NCBI RefSeq assembly: GCF_002741015.1
Contig: NZ_CP016616.1
Span: 4,001,501-4,065,500 of the forward strand
DNA from: Microvirga ossetica
Lineage (GTDB): Bacteria > Pseudomonadota > Alphaproteobacteria > Rhizobiales > Beijerinckiaceae
Direction: 5' to 3'
Length of the DNA stretch: 64,000 nt
The position numbers and the translations under genes are program-made. A model generated the notes under the pieces. That model did not search any database. It had not been told where the DNA came from and saw nothing but the letters and a program-made list of their open reading frames with translations. Positions 54,525-61,640 of the stretch are shown here, one piece after another. Each line of letters opens with the position of its first letter. Position 1 is the first letter of the stretch.

Positions 54525-54546
54525 GCTCATAAAGGGTTTCCGCCCC

Positions 54547-55539
54547 CTAGATGTTTAGTCCCGGCATTTGGTGGAGCGGGTCGAGCCTGAAGCGTTGAGG
54601 CTCGCTTGTCCAGATCTTGCAGATGTACTCGTAGGGGGTGAGGCCGCGCAGGGTCTTGAGCCTTCGGGCGAAGTTGTAGGCGGCGAGGAAGTCGCCCAGG
54701 TGCCCCTGCAGCTGGTCGTGGGTGTCGTAGTAGTAGCGCCTGACGGTCGCGTCCTTGAGGGTCCGGTTCATGCGCTCAACCTGTCCGTTCGTCCAGGGAT
54801 GGCGTGGTTTGGTCAGGCGGTGCTCGATGTCGTTCTGCGCACAGGCGAGCTCGAACGAATGGGCCCGGAAGATCTCGCCGTGGGCCATCGCCTCTTTGAT
54901 CAGAGGGGCAGCCGAACTGGTGTTGCCGGGTGTGGTGAAGTGAGTGCCGTTGTCGGTGAGAACCGTGTGGATCTTGTAAGGCACGGCCGCGATCAGCGCC
55001 CGCAGGAAGTCACCCGCCACGCGCCTTGTGGCTTTCTCATGCAGTTGGGCAAAGGCGAATTTAGACGTGCGATCAATGGCCACGAACAGATAAAGCCGGC
55101 CCTCTTCCGTATGCACCTCGGCGATGTCGATGTGGAAGTAGCCGATCGGGTAGCTCTTGAACTTCTTCTTGGCGGGCTTGTCACCGGTCACCTCTGGCAA
55201 GCGGCTGATACCATGCCGCTGCAGACAGCGATGCAGGGATGAGCGCGTCAGGTGCGGGATGGTGGGCTGAAGGGCGTAAAGGCAATCGTCCAACGGCAGC
55301 AGGGTGTGCTTGCGGAAGGCGACGACGATCGCCTCTTCCGAAACCGAGAGCACCGTGGAATGCGGTGCTCTCGGCCCCGTCGGGCGATCTGCGGTGGTAT
55401 CCCGCTTCTTCCATTTGGCGACCGTCTTCGGGTTGATGCCATGGCGCTCGGCCAGGGCCCTCAGGCTCGCTTGACTATTTTGTATTGCTCGACGGACTGG
55501 ATCGAGCGTTGTGGCGCTCCCATGGAGAACCTGGCCCAT
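54547..55539 (-). CDS. IS481-family transposase
   Basis: A 330-residue DDE transposase: N-terminal HTH (LRALAERHGINPKTVAKWKKR), then an rve integrase core with D138 (FHIDIAEV), D196 (LTDNGTHF) and E255 (NGQVERMN). The ORF appears intact. The last codons run through the left inverted repeat, and its TAG stop is supplied by the duplicated target CTAG. Its upstream leader is interrupted by an IS110-type element whose left end lies only 8 bases from the start codon, so its native promoter is now ~1.4 kb away. Confidence 0.93.
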   Translation of the reverse strand: MGQVLHGSATTLDPVRRAIQNSQASLRALAERHGINPKTVAKWKKRDTTADRPTGPRAPHSTVLSVSEEAIVVAFRKHTLLPLDDCLYALQPTIPHLTRSSLHRCLQRHGISRLPEVTGDKPAKKKFKSYPIGYFHIDIAEVHTEEGRLYLFVAIDRTSKFAFAQLHEKATRRVAGDFLRALIAAVPYKIHTVLTDNGTHFTTPGNTSSAAPLIKEAMAHGEIFRAHSFELACAQNDIEHRLTKPRHPWTNGQVERMNRTLKDATVRRYYYDTHDQLQGHLGDFLAAYNFARRLKTLRGLTPYEYICKIWTSEPQRFRLDPLHQMPGLNI

Positions 55540-55655
55540 AGATGGAGTATTCGGCCTGCCATCCCATGGCTTGGGCTAGAAAGGCGCGCGCCGCGGGACG
55601 ATGATGAAACCTGGTCTGTTGGATCAAGCACAAGCATCAGGAAAGGAAGCCTAGC

Positions 55656-56696
55656 ATGAAGCACTATGCTGGACTGGACGTCTCGGTGAAAGAGACGTCG
55701 GTGTGCGTTGTGGATGAAACGGGTAGGATCTGTCGCGAGACAAAGGTGCCGAGCCACCCAGACGATCTCGCGCAAGTCCTCCACGATCCTGCTTGGCGGC
55801 TCGAGCGGATCGGCCTTGAGGCTGGCCCTTTGTCGCAATGGCTGTTCAGTGGGCTTGCAGAAGCCGGTCTGCCTATCGTCTGCATCGAGACCCGCCATAC
55901 GAAGGCATTCCTCAAGGCACAGGTGAACAAGAGTGACCGCAACGACGCACGTGGCATTGCGCAGATGATGCGGGTGAATCTGTTCCGACCGGTTCATGTA
56001 AAAACCCTGACCAGCCAAAAGCGGCGCGCCCTCCTGACCGCCCGCAAGTTGCTGCAGGAGAAGGCGATTGCATTTGAGAATGATATTCGCGGCCTGCTGC
56101 GCAACTTCGGCCTCAAAGTCGGCATCGTTGGCGCAGCCAAATTCGACATCCGCATTCGCGAACTCCTTGACTGTCTGCCTGACCTGGCAGAGATCATAGA
56201 GCCGCTGCTGGCCAGCCGGCGAAAGCTTCGAGAGGAGTTCGAGCGTCTTCATCGAAAGCTGCTATCGATTGTCCGCGACGACGGTGTTTGTCGACGCCTG
56301 ATGACCATTCCAGGGGTCGGTCCCGTTGTCGCTTTAGCCTATGCCAGTACTATCGACGTTCCGGCTCGCTTCCGGAACTCCAAAGCCGTGGGTGCCTCCC
56401 TGGGGTTAACGCCGGTGCTTCATCAGTCGGGTGAGAGCAACCGGATCGGCCGCGTCTCCCTCTGCGGGGATGGCATGATGCGAACGCTGTTGTACGAAGC
56501 CGCTCAAGTCATGCTGACGAATGTTCACGTGAAGTGGTCGTGGTTGAAAGCATGGGCGATGAATATCGCCAAACGGCGTGGTGGGCGAAAAGCCATTGTT
56601 GCGCTGGCCCGGCGTCTGGGCGTGATCATGCACCGCATCTGGAGCGATGGCACCGTATTCCGCTGGACGAGGGAAAGCATACCCGCAGCTGTCTAA
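55656..56696 (+). CDS. IS110-family transposase (DEDD recombinase)
   Basis: A 346-residue RNA-guided-type recombinase. The RuvC-like N-terminal half has the DEDD tetrad D8 (GLDVS), E55 (GLEAGP), D94 and D97 (SDRNDAR). A coiled-coil linker follows, then the Transposase_20 half (MTIPGVGPVVALAYAS, then ASLGLTPVLHQSGE with the catalytic-serine region). Complete and apparently functional. Start ATG has AGGAAAGG upstream. 108 bases of non-coding DNA precede it inside the element and 284 follow. Confidence 0.94.
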   Translation: MKHYAGLDVSVKETSVCVVDETGRICRETKVPSHPDDLAQVLHDPAWRLERIGLEAGPLSQWLFSGLAEAGLPIVCIETRHTKAFLKAQVNKSDRNDARGIAQMMRVNLFRPVHVKTLTSQKRRALLTARKLLQEKAIAFENDIRGLLRNFGLKVGIVGAAKFDIRIRELLDCLPDLAEIIEPLLASRRKLREEFERLHRKLLSIVRDDGVCRRLMTIPGVGPVVALAYASTIDVPARFRNSKAVGASLGLTPVLHQSGESNRIGRVSLCGDGMMRTLLYEAAQVMLTNVHVKWSWLKAWAMNIAKRRGGRKAIVALARRLGVIMHRIWSDGTVFRWTRESIPAAV

Positions 56697-56724
56697 GATG
56701 CCATACCGGAACGGGCAATGAGAT

Positions 56725-56960
56725 AACTCGAATTCCGCCAGAAGGCGGAAGAAAGACGTCCTTCGCAGGACGATGGATCAGGCGAGCTCGTGGATGCGCT
56801 TGTATCGGCCGCGCTGCCGCGGCCAGAACGCCCCATAGATTGAGCCACCTCATCCTACGAATCCCATGGTGGGAGGGCAAATGTGCCGATCCCGGAGAGA
56901 AGCAAGGCCCTGCGAGAGACGACTGCCTGGAGGTGGGATGGCCGATGCCTTAAAAGCGCT
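56725..56960 (+). ncRNA. Candidate bridge RNA (seekRNA) of the IS110-type element
   Basis: The 3' non-coding part holds successive hairpins: TTCCGCC/GGCGGAA (56733-56750), CGTCC/GGACG (56757-56772), GGCCGCG/CGCGGCC (56807-56824) and TCCCA/TGGGA (56862-56874). Flanking the third hairpin are GGATGCGCTT (56792-56801), complementary to the right flank of the insertion AAGCGCATCC (56984-56993), and CCCATAGATTGAG (56832-56844), 12 of 13 identical to the left flank (55535-55547). This is the layout of a target-binding loop. Possible donor-guide segments GCCGAT (56885) and GGCCGAT (56940) resemble the element ends less well. RNA limits are approximate. Confidence 0.7.
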
Positions 56961-57044
56961 TGACTTGGAGGGGCCGAATAGAGAAGCGCATCCCTCCATT
57001 CCGGCGATAAGAATGCACCATCAAACCCTGGGATCAAACATCTA

Positions 57045-58095
57045 GAGCCTCGGACCGGAAATGAGACTCCTGGCTTCTGTGCGAGGCCGAGCTGTGATTC
57101 ACTGCCTGGACTGGGAGGTGGATTATGGGTCATTGCTATTCCCTGGATCTGCGGGTGCGCGTCGCCGACTTTGTCGATGCAGGTCATTCCTGCCGGGCGG
57201 CAGCCCAGCACTTTGACGTCAGCGAGAGTTTCGCCATCAAGCTGGTGCAGCGGAAGCGGCGGTTCGGCTCGCCGGCACCGGCCCGGCAAGGCCGTCCGCC
57301 CGGACGCAGCAAGCTGGTGCCCTATGAGAGCTTCTTGATCCAGACGGTCGAGGCCGAGCCGGCCATCACCATGCCCGAGCTGGCCGCAAGGCTGCTGACT
57401 GAGCATGGGATCGTTGCGGCTCCCGCGATGCTCTCGCGCTTCCTGTGCCGGCACGGCTTCTCATATAAAAAAATGCCTGATGGCGGCGGAGTGCGCACGC
57501 GCCGATGTGCGGGATGAGCGCCGGGTCTGGCATGCCCAGCGCCAGCCGCGCATGCGCCAGGAGACGCACCGGCTGGTGTTCCTGGACGAGACGTATGTCA
57601 ACACCAAGATGACGCGCCTGCGCGGGCGGAGCCGCAGGGGCCAGCGCCTACGCATGAAAGCTCCCTTTGGACACTGGAAAACCCATACCTTTCTGGCTGG
57701 GCTACGGTGCAACGAGTTGTGCGCGCCGTGGATCATCGATGGCCCGATCACCCGGTTGGCGTTCGAGGCTTACATTGAGACGCAGCTCGCGCCGACGCTG
57801 CGCAAAGGCGATGTGGTGATCCTCGACAACCTGGCTGTCCACAAGAGCGAGAAGGCCGCTCAGTGTCTGAAGCAACGCGGAGCCTGGTTCCTGTTTTTAC
57901 CTGCTTATTCGCCTGATCTTAATCCAATTGAACAGGCCTTTGCCAAGATCAAAGCGCACTTGCGCAAGGCCGAGGCCCGAACGTTCGACGCGCTCTGGCG
58001 AGCGCTCGGTGAGATCTGCAACCTGTTCGAACCACAAGAGTGCTGGAACTACCTTAAGGCTGCCGGATATGCGTCCGTTTAACCGTCCGATGCTC
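57045..58095 (+). mobile_element. IS630-family insertion sequence
   Basis: The left end GAGCCTCGGACCGG and the right end (complement) GAGCATCGGACGGT are inverted repeats, 11 of 14 identical, flanked by duplicated TA (57043-57044 and 58096-58097), the IS630/mariner target. The TA belongs to the right CTAG duplication of the IS481 element, so this insertion is younger. Size 1051 bp. Confidence 0.85.
57125..58082 (+). CDS. IS630-family transposase encoded in two overlapping frames
   Basis: Frame 1 (57125-57517) encodes the N-terminal helix-turn-helix region ([22 protein letters not shown]) and the second winged part up to HGFSYKK. The second frame (open through 57405-58082) continues with [14 protein letters not shown] and the DDE catalytic core: D in VFLDETYV, D in [10 protein letters not shown] in [12 protein letters not shown]. 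The frames switch at a run of seven A (57467-57473); losing one A, or a +1 shift, joins them into a standard ~318-residue transposase. Such recoding is known in this family, so the gene may be active. Confidence 0.85.
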
Positions 58096-58099
58096 TAGC

Positions 58100-58205
58100 C
58101 CTCATCCTGAGGAGGCCGTCAGGCCGTCTCGAAGGACGAGGGCATCTCCAGTGCTCTCTGGACCCTCCTTCGAGATGCAGCCTATGGCTGCTCCTCAGGA
58201 TGAGG
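58100..58205. repeat. Family B dispersed palindrome beside the insertion-sequence nest
   Basis: CCTCATCCTGAGGAGG mirrors CTCCTCAGGATGAGG at the right end, with inner CGTCTCGAAGGACGAGG opposite CCCTCCTTCGAGATG. Same family as 44107-44209. Its left edge is two bases from the reconstructed CTAG into which the IS481 element inserted. Confidence 0.85.
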
Positions 58206-58333
58206 CGAGAGATTGATGAGCCAGACTTTCAGGATGAGGCTGGAGGTTCCTGGGACCTGGTAGGCCGGCTATGACGCGGGAGGGTGTCATCCCCGGCGGC
58301 CGCAGGCCGGGAAGGACATCAATGGTTGGCCCC

Positions 58334-59038
58334 TCACGTCCCGTAATTCAGCTTCGGATACCAATCCGTGCCGCGCCCGTCCGGGGTGGTGTCGAGCACG
58401 TTCCAGAGAGGTGCGAAGTCCGGGGCGCCGCGGGGAACCTGGCCGGGATCGGCGGAATCGCCGGTCATCTCGCCGCTCCAGAAATGGCGGATGGTCCCGT
58501 CGTGGCGCGTGAAGACGTTGAAGCTCGGGATCTCCGAGCCGTCCTCCAGCACCCCGTGATAATCGCGGGAATAGTTGCCGTTGAGATCGGTGTAGAGCTG
58601 CAGGTTCGTCCAGCCGCGCTCCCGTTTCCAGGCCTTCAGCCGCTCGATGGGCGAGCGCGCGACGACGGCGAACGCCATGCGCTGCTGGATGTCGGCGCCG
58701 TTGCCTTCGATGGCGCCGAGCAGGTTGGTGCACATGGGGCAGGGGCGTTCGCGCTGCGGACCGAACATGTAGCTGTAGATTGCGAGGTTCTGCTTGTCGC
58801 CGAAGAGATCGGCGAAGCTCACGGGACCGCGCTCTCCTTCGAAGCGGTAGTCGCCCGTCACCTCGCCGCCGGGCGGCAGGGTGCGGCGCTGGGCGGCGAC
58901 GCGCTCCAGGTGGCGGCGCAGCTCGATCTCCTCCGCGAGCAGCGCCGTGCGCGCCGCGCGATATTCCGCGCTCTCGTTCGGAAAGCGCACTGGAGAACGC
59001 CGCGCGAGCTCTGCGGCGGGGGTGAGGTTGTCAGCCAT
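58334..59038 (-). CDS. DUF899 family (thioredoxin-like) protein
   Basis: A 234-residue cytoplasmic protein of the DUF899 family. FADLFGDKQNLAIYSYMFGPQRERPCPMCTNLLGAI carries the typical CPMC pair in a thioredoxin-like fold; FNVFTRHDGTIRHFWSGEM and DTTPDGRGTDWYPKLNY close the domain. The function is not established; the CxxC pair suggests redox chemistry. The ATG at 59038 with AGGAG upstream is the start; an open frame to 59197 is shadow. First of three minus-strand genes in the order DUF1428, VOC, DUF899 by transcription. Confidence 0.88.
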   Translation of the reverse strand: MADNLTPAAELARRSPVRFPNESAEYRAARTALLAEEIELRRHLERVAAQRRTLPPGGEVTGDYRFEGERGPVSFADLFGDKQNLAIYSYMFGPQRERPCPMCTNLLGAIEGNGADIQQRMAFAVVARSPIERLKAWKRERGWTNLQLYTDLNGNYSRDYHGVLEDGSEIPSFNVFTRHDGTIRHFWSGEMTGDSADPGQVPRGAPDFAPLWNVLDTTPDGRGTDWYPKLNYGT

Positions 59039-59057
59039 GGGTTGCTCCTGGAAGTCT

Positions 59058-59828
59058 TCACTTCTTCCGCGGACCGACGAGGCCGAACAGGGCTCCCTGC
59101 GGATCGCTGGCGACGATGATGAAGAAGTCGCCCGGCACTTCGGCAGGTCCGTAATGGATCGTGCCGCCATTGCCGGAGATGGCCGTCGCGGCGACATCGA
59201 TGTCGCCGATGCCGAAATAGAAAGTCCACGCCGGCGGCGGCCCGTCGGACGTGCGCCGCATCACGGCGCCGATCGTCTCGCCGTGATGGGTGATGAACTG
59301 ATAGTCGCCCATCTCGCCCATGGGCATGGCGTCGCCCTTATCCCAGCCGAAGCGGGCCTTGTAGAAGGCGAGCGCCGCTTCCTGATCGGTGGTGGAAAGC
59401 TCGTTCCACTGGCAATGCCCGGTCTGCTTCGGCGAGAAGGAGGCGCTCGTGCCCTCCGACGCGCCGCGCATCACGTAGAACCGGACGCCCTGCGGATCCG
59501 CGACCATCGCGAAGCGGCCGACGCCGGGGATATCGGTCGGCGGCATGTGCTGTGTGCCGCCGACCTGGACGATCTCGGCTGCGATCTTGTCGACGTCGTC
59601 GACGCCGACATAGCCAAGCCATCCCGGCCGCATGCCCTTGGCATCCGCCGGGATCGGCATGAAGCCGGCCACGTCCGTGCCGCCGATCGAGAAAAGCCTG
59701 TAGCCGATGTCGGAGCCTTCGAAAGCCCGGGCGTTCCAGCCGATGACGGCCTCGTAGAAGCGGGCCGCCGCGTCGGCGTCGGTGGTCAGGAGCTCATACC
59801 AGATGAAATCGCCGTGCCGGTTGGCCAT
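59058..59828 (-). CDS. VOC family protein, two glyoxalase-like domains
   Basis: A 256-residue protein made of two vicinal-oxygen-chelate modules: residues ~6-120 (FIWYELLTTDADAAARFYEAVIGW) and ~132-250 (CQWNELSTTDQEAALAFYKARFGW). This tandem arrangement is found in glyoxalase-like and 27 kDa antigen-type proteins; catalytic metal residues are not obvious, so the activity is unknown. It ends 19 bases before the DUF899 start, so both are likely on one transcript. Confidence 0.88.
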   Translation of the reverse strand: MANRHGDFIWYELLTTDADAAARFYEAVIGWNARAFEGSDIGYRLFSIGGTDVAGFMPIPADAKGMRPGWLGYVGVDDVDKIAAEIVQVGGTQHMPPTDIPGVGRFAMVADPQGVRFYVMRGASEGTSASFSPKQTGHCQWNELSTTDQEAALAFYKARFGWDKGDAMPMGEMGDYQFITHHGETIGAVMRRTSDGPPPAWTFYFGIGDIDVAATAISGNGGTIHYGPAEVPGDFFIIVASDPQGALFGLVGPRKK

Positions 59829-59889
59829 GGGGCATCTCCTAAGCTGAAAGGTGGAGCTGGCTTTCGCGGAGCTTGGTTCGTGAGAGGCT

Positions 59890-59951
59890 AGTGCATCGTG
59901 CGGAAAAGTAGAGTCGGTTTTTCGCTGACGCGACCCTTCGGGTCCGATGCT
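59890..59951. repeat. Short family A palindrome upstream of the VOC gene
   Basis: GTGCATCGTGCGGAAAAG on the left and GACCCTTCGGGTCCGATGC on the right, a shorter version of the repeats at 30464, 45175 and 51685. It ends at the stop codon of the DUF1428 gene. Confidence 0.65.
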
Positions 59952-60305
59952 TTAGACGTCGAGGATCGGCAGGAAGCCGCCGAAGATCATGCGCTTGCCG
60001 TCGAAGGGCATCTGCTCGCCCATGGCCTTCATGCGCGGATCCGTCATGATCTTTTCGTTTGCGGCGTCGCGGACTTCCTTGGACGGATACTCGATCCAGC
60101 TGAACACCACGACTTCATCGTCCTTGGCCTGCACGGCCCGGCGGAAATCGGTGATCTTGCCGTCCGGCACGTCGTCGCCCCAGCACTCGACCATGCGGGT
60201 GGCGCCGAATTCCTTGAACAGGGGAGCCGCCTCTGCAGCGTGCTTGCGGTACACCTCCTGCTTGTCCGCCGGCACGGCAATGACGAAACCATCGACATAC
60301 TTCAT
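59952..60305 (-). CDS. DUF1428 family protein
   Basis: A 117-residue protein of the DUF1428 (YbaA-like) family, a dimeric alpha/beta-barrel (ferredoxin-like) fold. [23 protein letters not shown] at the start, [16 protein letters not shown] in the middle and [13 protein letters not shown] at the end are family-typical. Biochemical role is unknown. It is divergent from the MarR gene across 100 bases that contain the regulator's likely operator. A family A repeat separates it from the VOC gene. Confidence 0.88.
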   Translation of the reverse strand: MKYVDGFVIAVPADKQEVYRKHAAEAAPLFKEFGATRMVECWGDDVPDGKITDFRRAVQAKDDEVVVFSWIEYPSKEVRDAANEKIMTDPRMKAMGEQMPFDGKRMIFGGFLPILDV

Positions 60306-60371
60306 CGCGTATCTCCCTGGGATTTTTCGGCAGTAAAGCTCGACTTTGCGGCGCTTTCGCGCCTGTCTTCC

Positions 60372-60399
60372 TTGACAAATAAGTTGATATCAACATAAT
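60372..60399 (+). promoter_or_regulatory. Promoter and operator of the marR-like gene
   Basis: TTGACA at 60372 and CATAAT at 60394 are 16 bases apart. Between them sits the perfect 12-bp palindrome GTTGATATCAAC (60383-60394), an apt site for a MarR dimer, which would block RNA polymerase. Transcription would start at about 60406, the A of the ATG, so the message is probably leaderless. The same site could control the divergent DUF1428-VOC-DUF899 genes. Confidence 0.7.
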
Positions 60400-60405
60400 T
60401 CGAGC

Positions 60406-60870
60406 ATGTCAAACGGCCGCCACGTTCCCTTCGAGACGACCCTGCAGGTGCGCGATACCTGCCTTTGCCTGCACGCCCAGCGCGCCGCCCGCACGCTCTC
60501 CCGGCTGTTCGACGACGCCTTGCGCCCGGTCGGCCTGACCTCCGGCCAGTTCTCGCTGCTGAACGCCCTGAACTGGCCCGATCCTCCATCCATCGCACCG
60601 GTGGCCCGGCTTCTGGCGATGGACCGGACCACGCTCACCGCAGCCCTGAAGCCCCTGGAGCGAAACGGCTTGGTCCTGATCGAGAAGGACCCCACTGATC
60701 GCCGCAACCGCCGCCTCCACCTGACCGACAGGGGCCTGCAGGTGCTGGCCTCCGCCGTGCCGATCTGGCGCCAGCTCCACGCTGCCATCGAGGCCGGGCT
60801 TTCCGGCCTCGACCCCGACAACCTGCGCGGCGCGCTGACGGGGCTTTCCCGGACGAACACCGCCGTCTGA
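60406..60870 (+). CDS. MarR family transcriptional regulator
   Basis: A 154-residue winged-helix dimer. LTSGQFSLLNALNW, then the recognition helix APVARLLAMDRTTLTAALKPLERNGLVLIEKDPTDRRNRRLHLTDRG (given in part; wing DRRNRR) are classic MarR features. It probably represses itself and the divergent three-gene set by binding GTTGATATCAAC. No ribosome binding site exists between the -10 element and the ATG. Confidence 0.9.
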   Translation: MSNGRHVPFETTLQVRDTCLCLHAQRAARTLSRLFDDALRPVGLTSGQFSLLNALNWPDPPSIAPVARLLAMDRTTLTAALKPLERNGLVLIEKDPTDRRNRRLHLTDRGLQVLASAVPIWRQLHAAIEAGLSGLDPDNLRGALTGLSRTNTAV

Positions 60871-61330
60871 GCATGCGCTCTCCAATGCGGCAGTCGATCG
60901 GGAACGCCGGGCAGGGAGACTGCCTCTCGCTCTCCCGGTCGGTGGAGGGAGGGGTGAGGGGAGGCCAGGTGCCGGATGGGGTGCTGCGCTTGACGCCTTC
61001 GACGGCGGAGGCGGGGGAGCGGCTCATCCCGAAACAACACGCCTTCACCCATGCCCCCGTCCCGCCTCGGAAAGAGGAGACCCGCGTGTCGTCCCCGGCG
61101 AGCGAAGCGAGGGAAGGGGACCCATGGTGTTGCGCTCGCGAGTGGATTCCCTTCCCCTCCGCTGCGCTCCGGCCGGGAATGACACTGTCCTTCATAACAC
61201 ACCCACTCACGTCATCCCCGGGCTTGTCCCGGGGATCTCGATTGTTTGAGGCGCGGCGCTTGTCCGTATCGGGATGGCGGGCACAAGGCCGGCCATGACG
61301 TCGAGGGGACGAGAGGGGGTGAGCGGAAGA
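60871..61330. repeat. Repeat-rich gap with family C palindromes
   Basis: No gene is supported here. GTCGTCCCCGGCGAGCG near 61088 is mirrored by CGGCCGGGAATGAC near 61187, and GTCATCCCCGGG (61211) with CCCGGGGAT (61228) forms a tight hairpin. A C/T-rich inverted stretch (CTCTCGCTCTCCC / GGGAGGGGTGAGGGG) occurs near 60925-60965. Short open frames here look like high-GC noise. Confidence 0.6.
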
Positions 61331-61361
61331 GCGCGGGCAACGTTATGTTCACACTTTGTTC

Positions 61362-61390
61362 TTGACAGGGATGGCAACCTCGGCTATACA
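61362..61390 (+). promoter_or_regulatory. Near-consensus sigma-70 promoter
   Basis: TTGACA (61362) and TATACA (61385) with exactly 17 bases between, preceded by the AT-rich ATGTTCACACTTTGTT. This is the best promoter match in the window, yet no coding sequence follows for about 770 bases; it faces the structured region listed next. Confidence 0.8.
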
Positions 61391-61396
61391 CTTGCC

Positions 61397-61640
61397 TAAG
61401 ATCTGCTCCTGCACGAGGGGCGCGCTCGCGAGGCGTCGCAGTGTGGGAGCAGGCACGGTCCCGTGACAGGTCTCGCACCCCTGTCGACGGGAGGCCCAGG
61501 CTGTGTGCTGCTGAATAGGGATTGGGTCGAGGCCGCCGCTGACGTTGCGGTTCCCGCCTGGCGCAGTCACTGAGCCGGCACCGCCTGTCCGCCTAAAAAA
61601 GCCGTGCGCGAAGCGGCCTCCCGGCTCTTCCATCAAACGC
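61397..61640 (+). ncRNA. Candidate structured non-coding RNA
   Basis: Starting where the strong promoter predicts, CTGCTCC (61403) pairs with GGAGCAG (61446), with CAC/GTG stacked inside. Next, TCCCGTGACAGG (61459-61470) pairs with CCTGTCGACGGGA (61480-61492), 12 bp with one bulge. Further stems are likely (GGCCCA near 61494 with TGGGTC near 61525). No open frame on the plus strand is supported. I do not recognise it as 6S, SRP, tmRNA or a riboswitch. The 3' end is a guess; a fold GGAGC/GCTCC at ~61690-61710 could extend it. Confidence 0.5.

Larger units (their letters stand above)
55548..56980 (+). mobile_element. IS110-family (IS1111-like) element nested in the IS481 leader
   Basis: Boundaries are inferred. 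A 9-bp inverted repeat TATTCGGCC (55548-55556) / GGCCGAATA (56972-56980) lies just inside a repeated GAG (55545-55547 and 56981-56983; CTC on the other strand). Removing the segment rejoins a plausible IS481 5' leader. The 1433-bp size, small inverted repeats and long 3' non-coding region fit the IS1111 branch. An alternative inner repeat GCCATCCCA (55558) / TGGGATGGC (56934) also exists. Confidence 0.75.
54551..57041 (-). mobile_element. IS481-family insertion sequence, interrupted by an IS110-type element
   Basis: Left inverted repeat TGTTTAGTCCCGGCATTTGG from 54552; the right repeat at 57018-57040 reads, on the complement, TGTTTGATCCCAGGGTTTGA, with 17 of 23 positions identical over the full repeat. 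The element is flanked by CTAG at 54547-54550 and CTA at 57042-57044, whose G is now at 58098 because of a later IS630 insertion; CTAG duplication is usual for this family. Without the nested element it would be ~1.06 kb, a normal IS481 size. Confidence 0.85.

Noticed and set aside
55558..56942. Alternative ends of the IS110-type element at GCCATCCCA / TGGGATGGC
   Set aside because: The outer pair TATTCGGCC / GGCCGAATA lies directly beside the duplicated GAG and beside both guide-matching flanks, and excising it rejoins the IS481 leader. The inner pair is kept only as a possible subterminal repeat.
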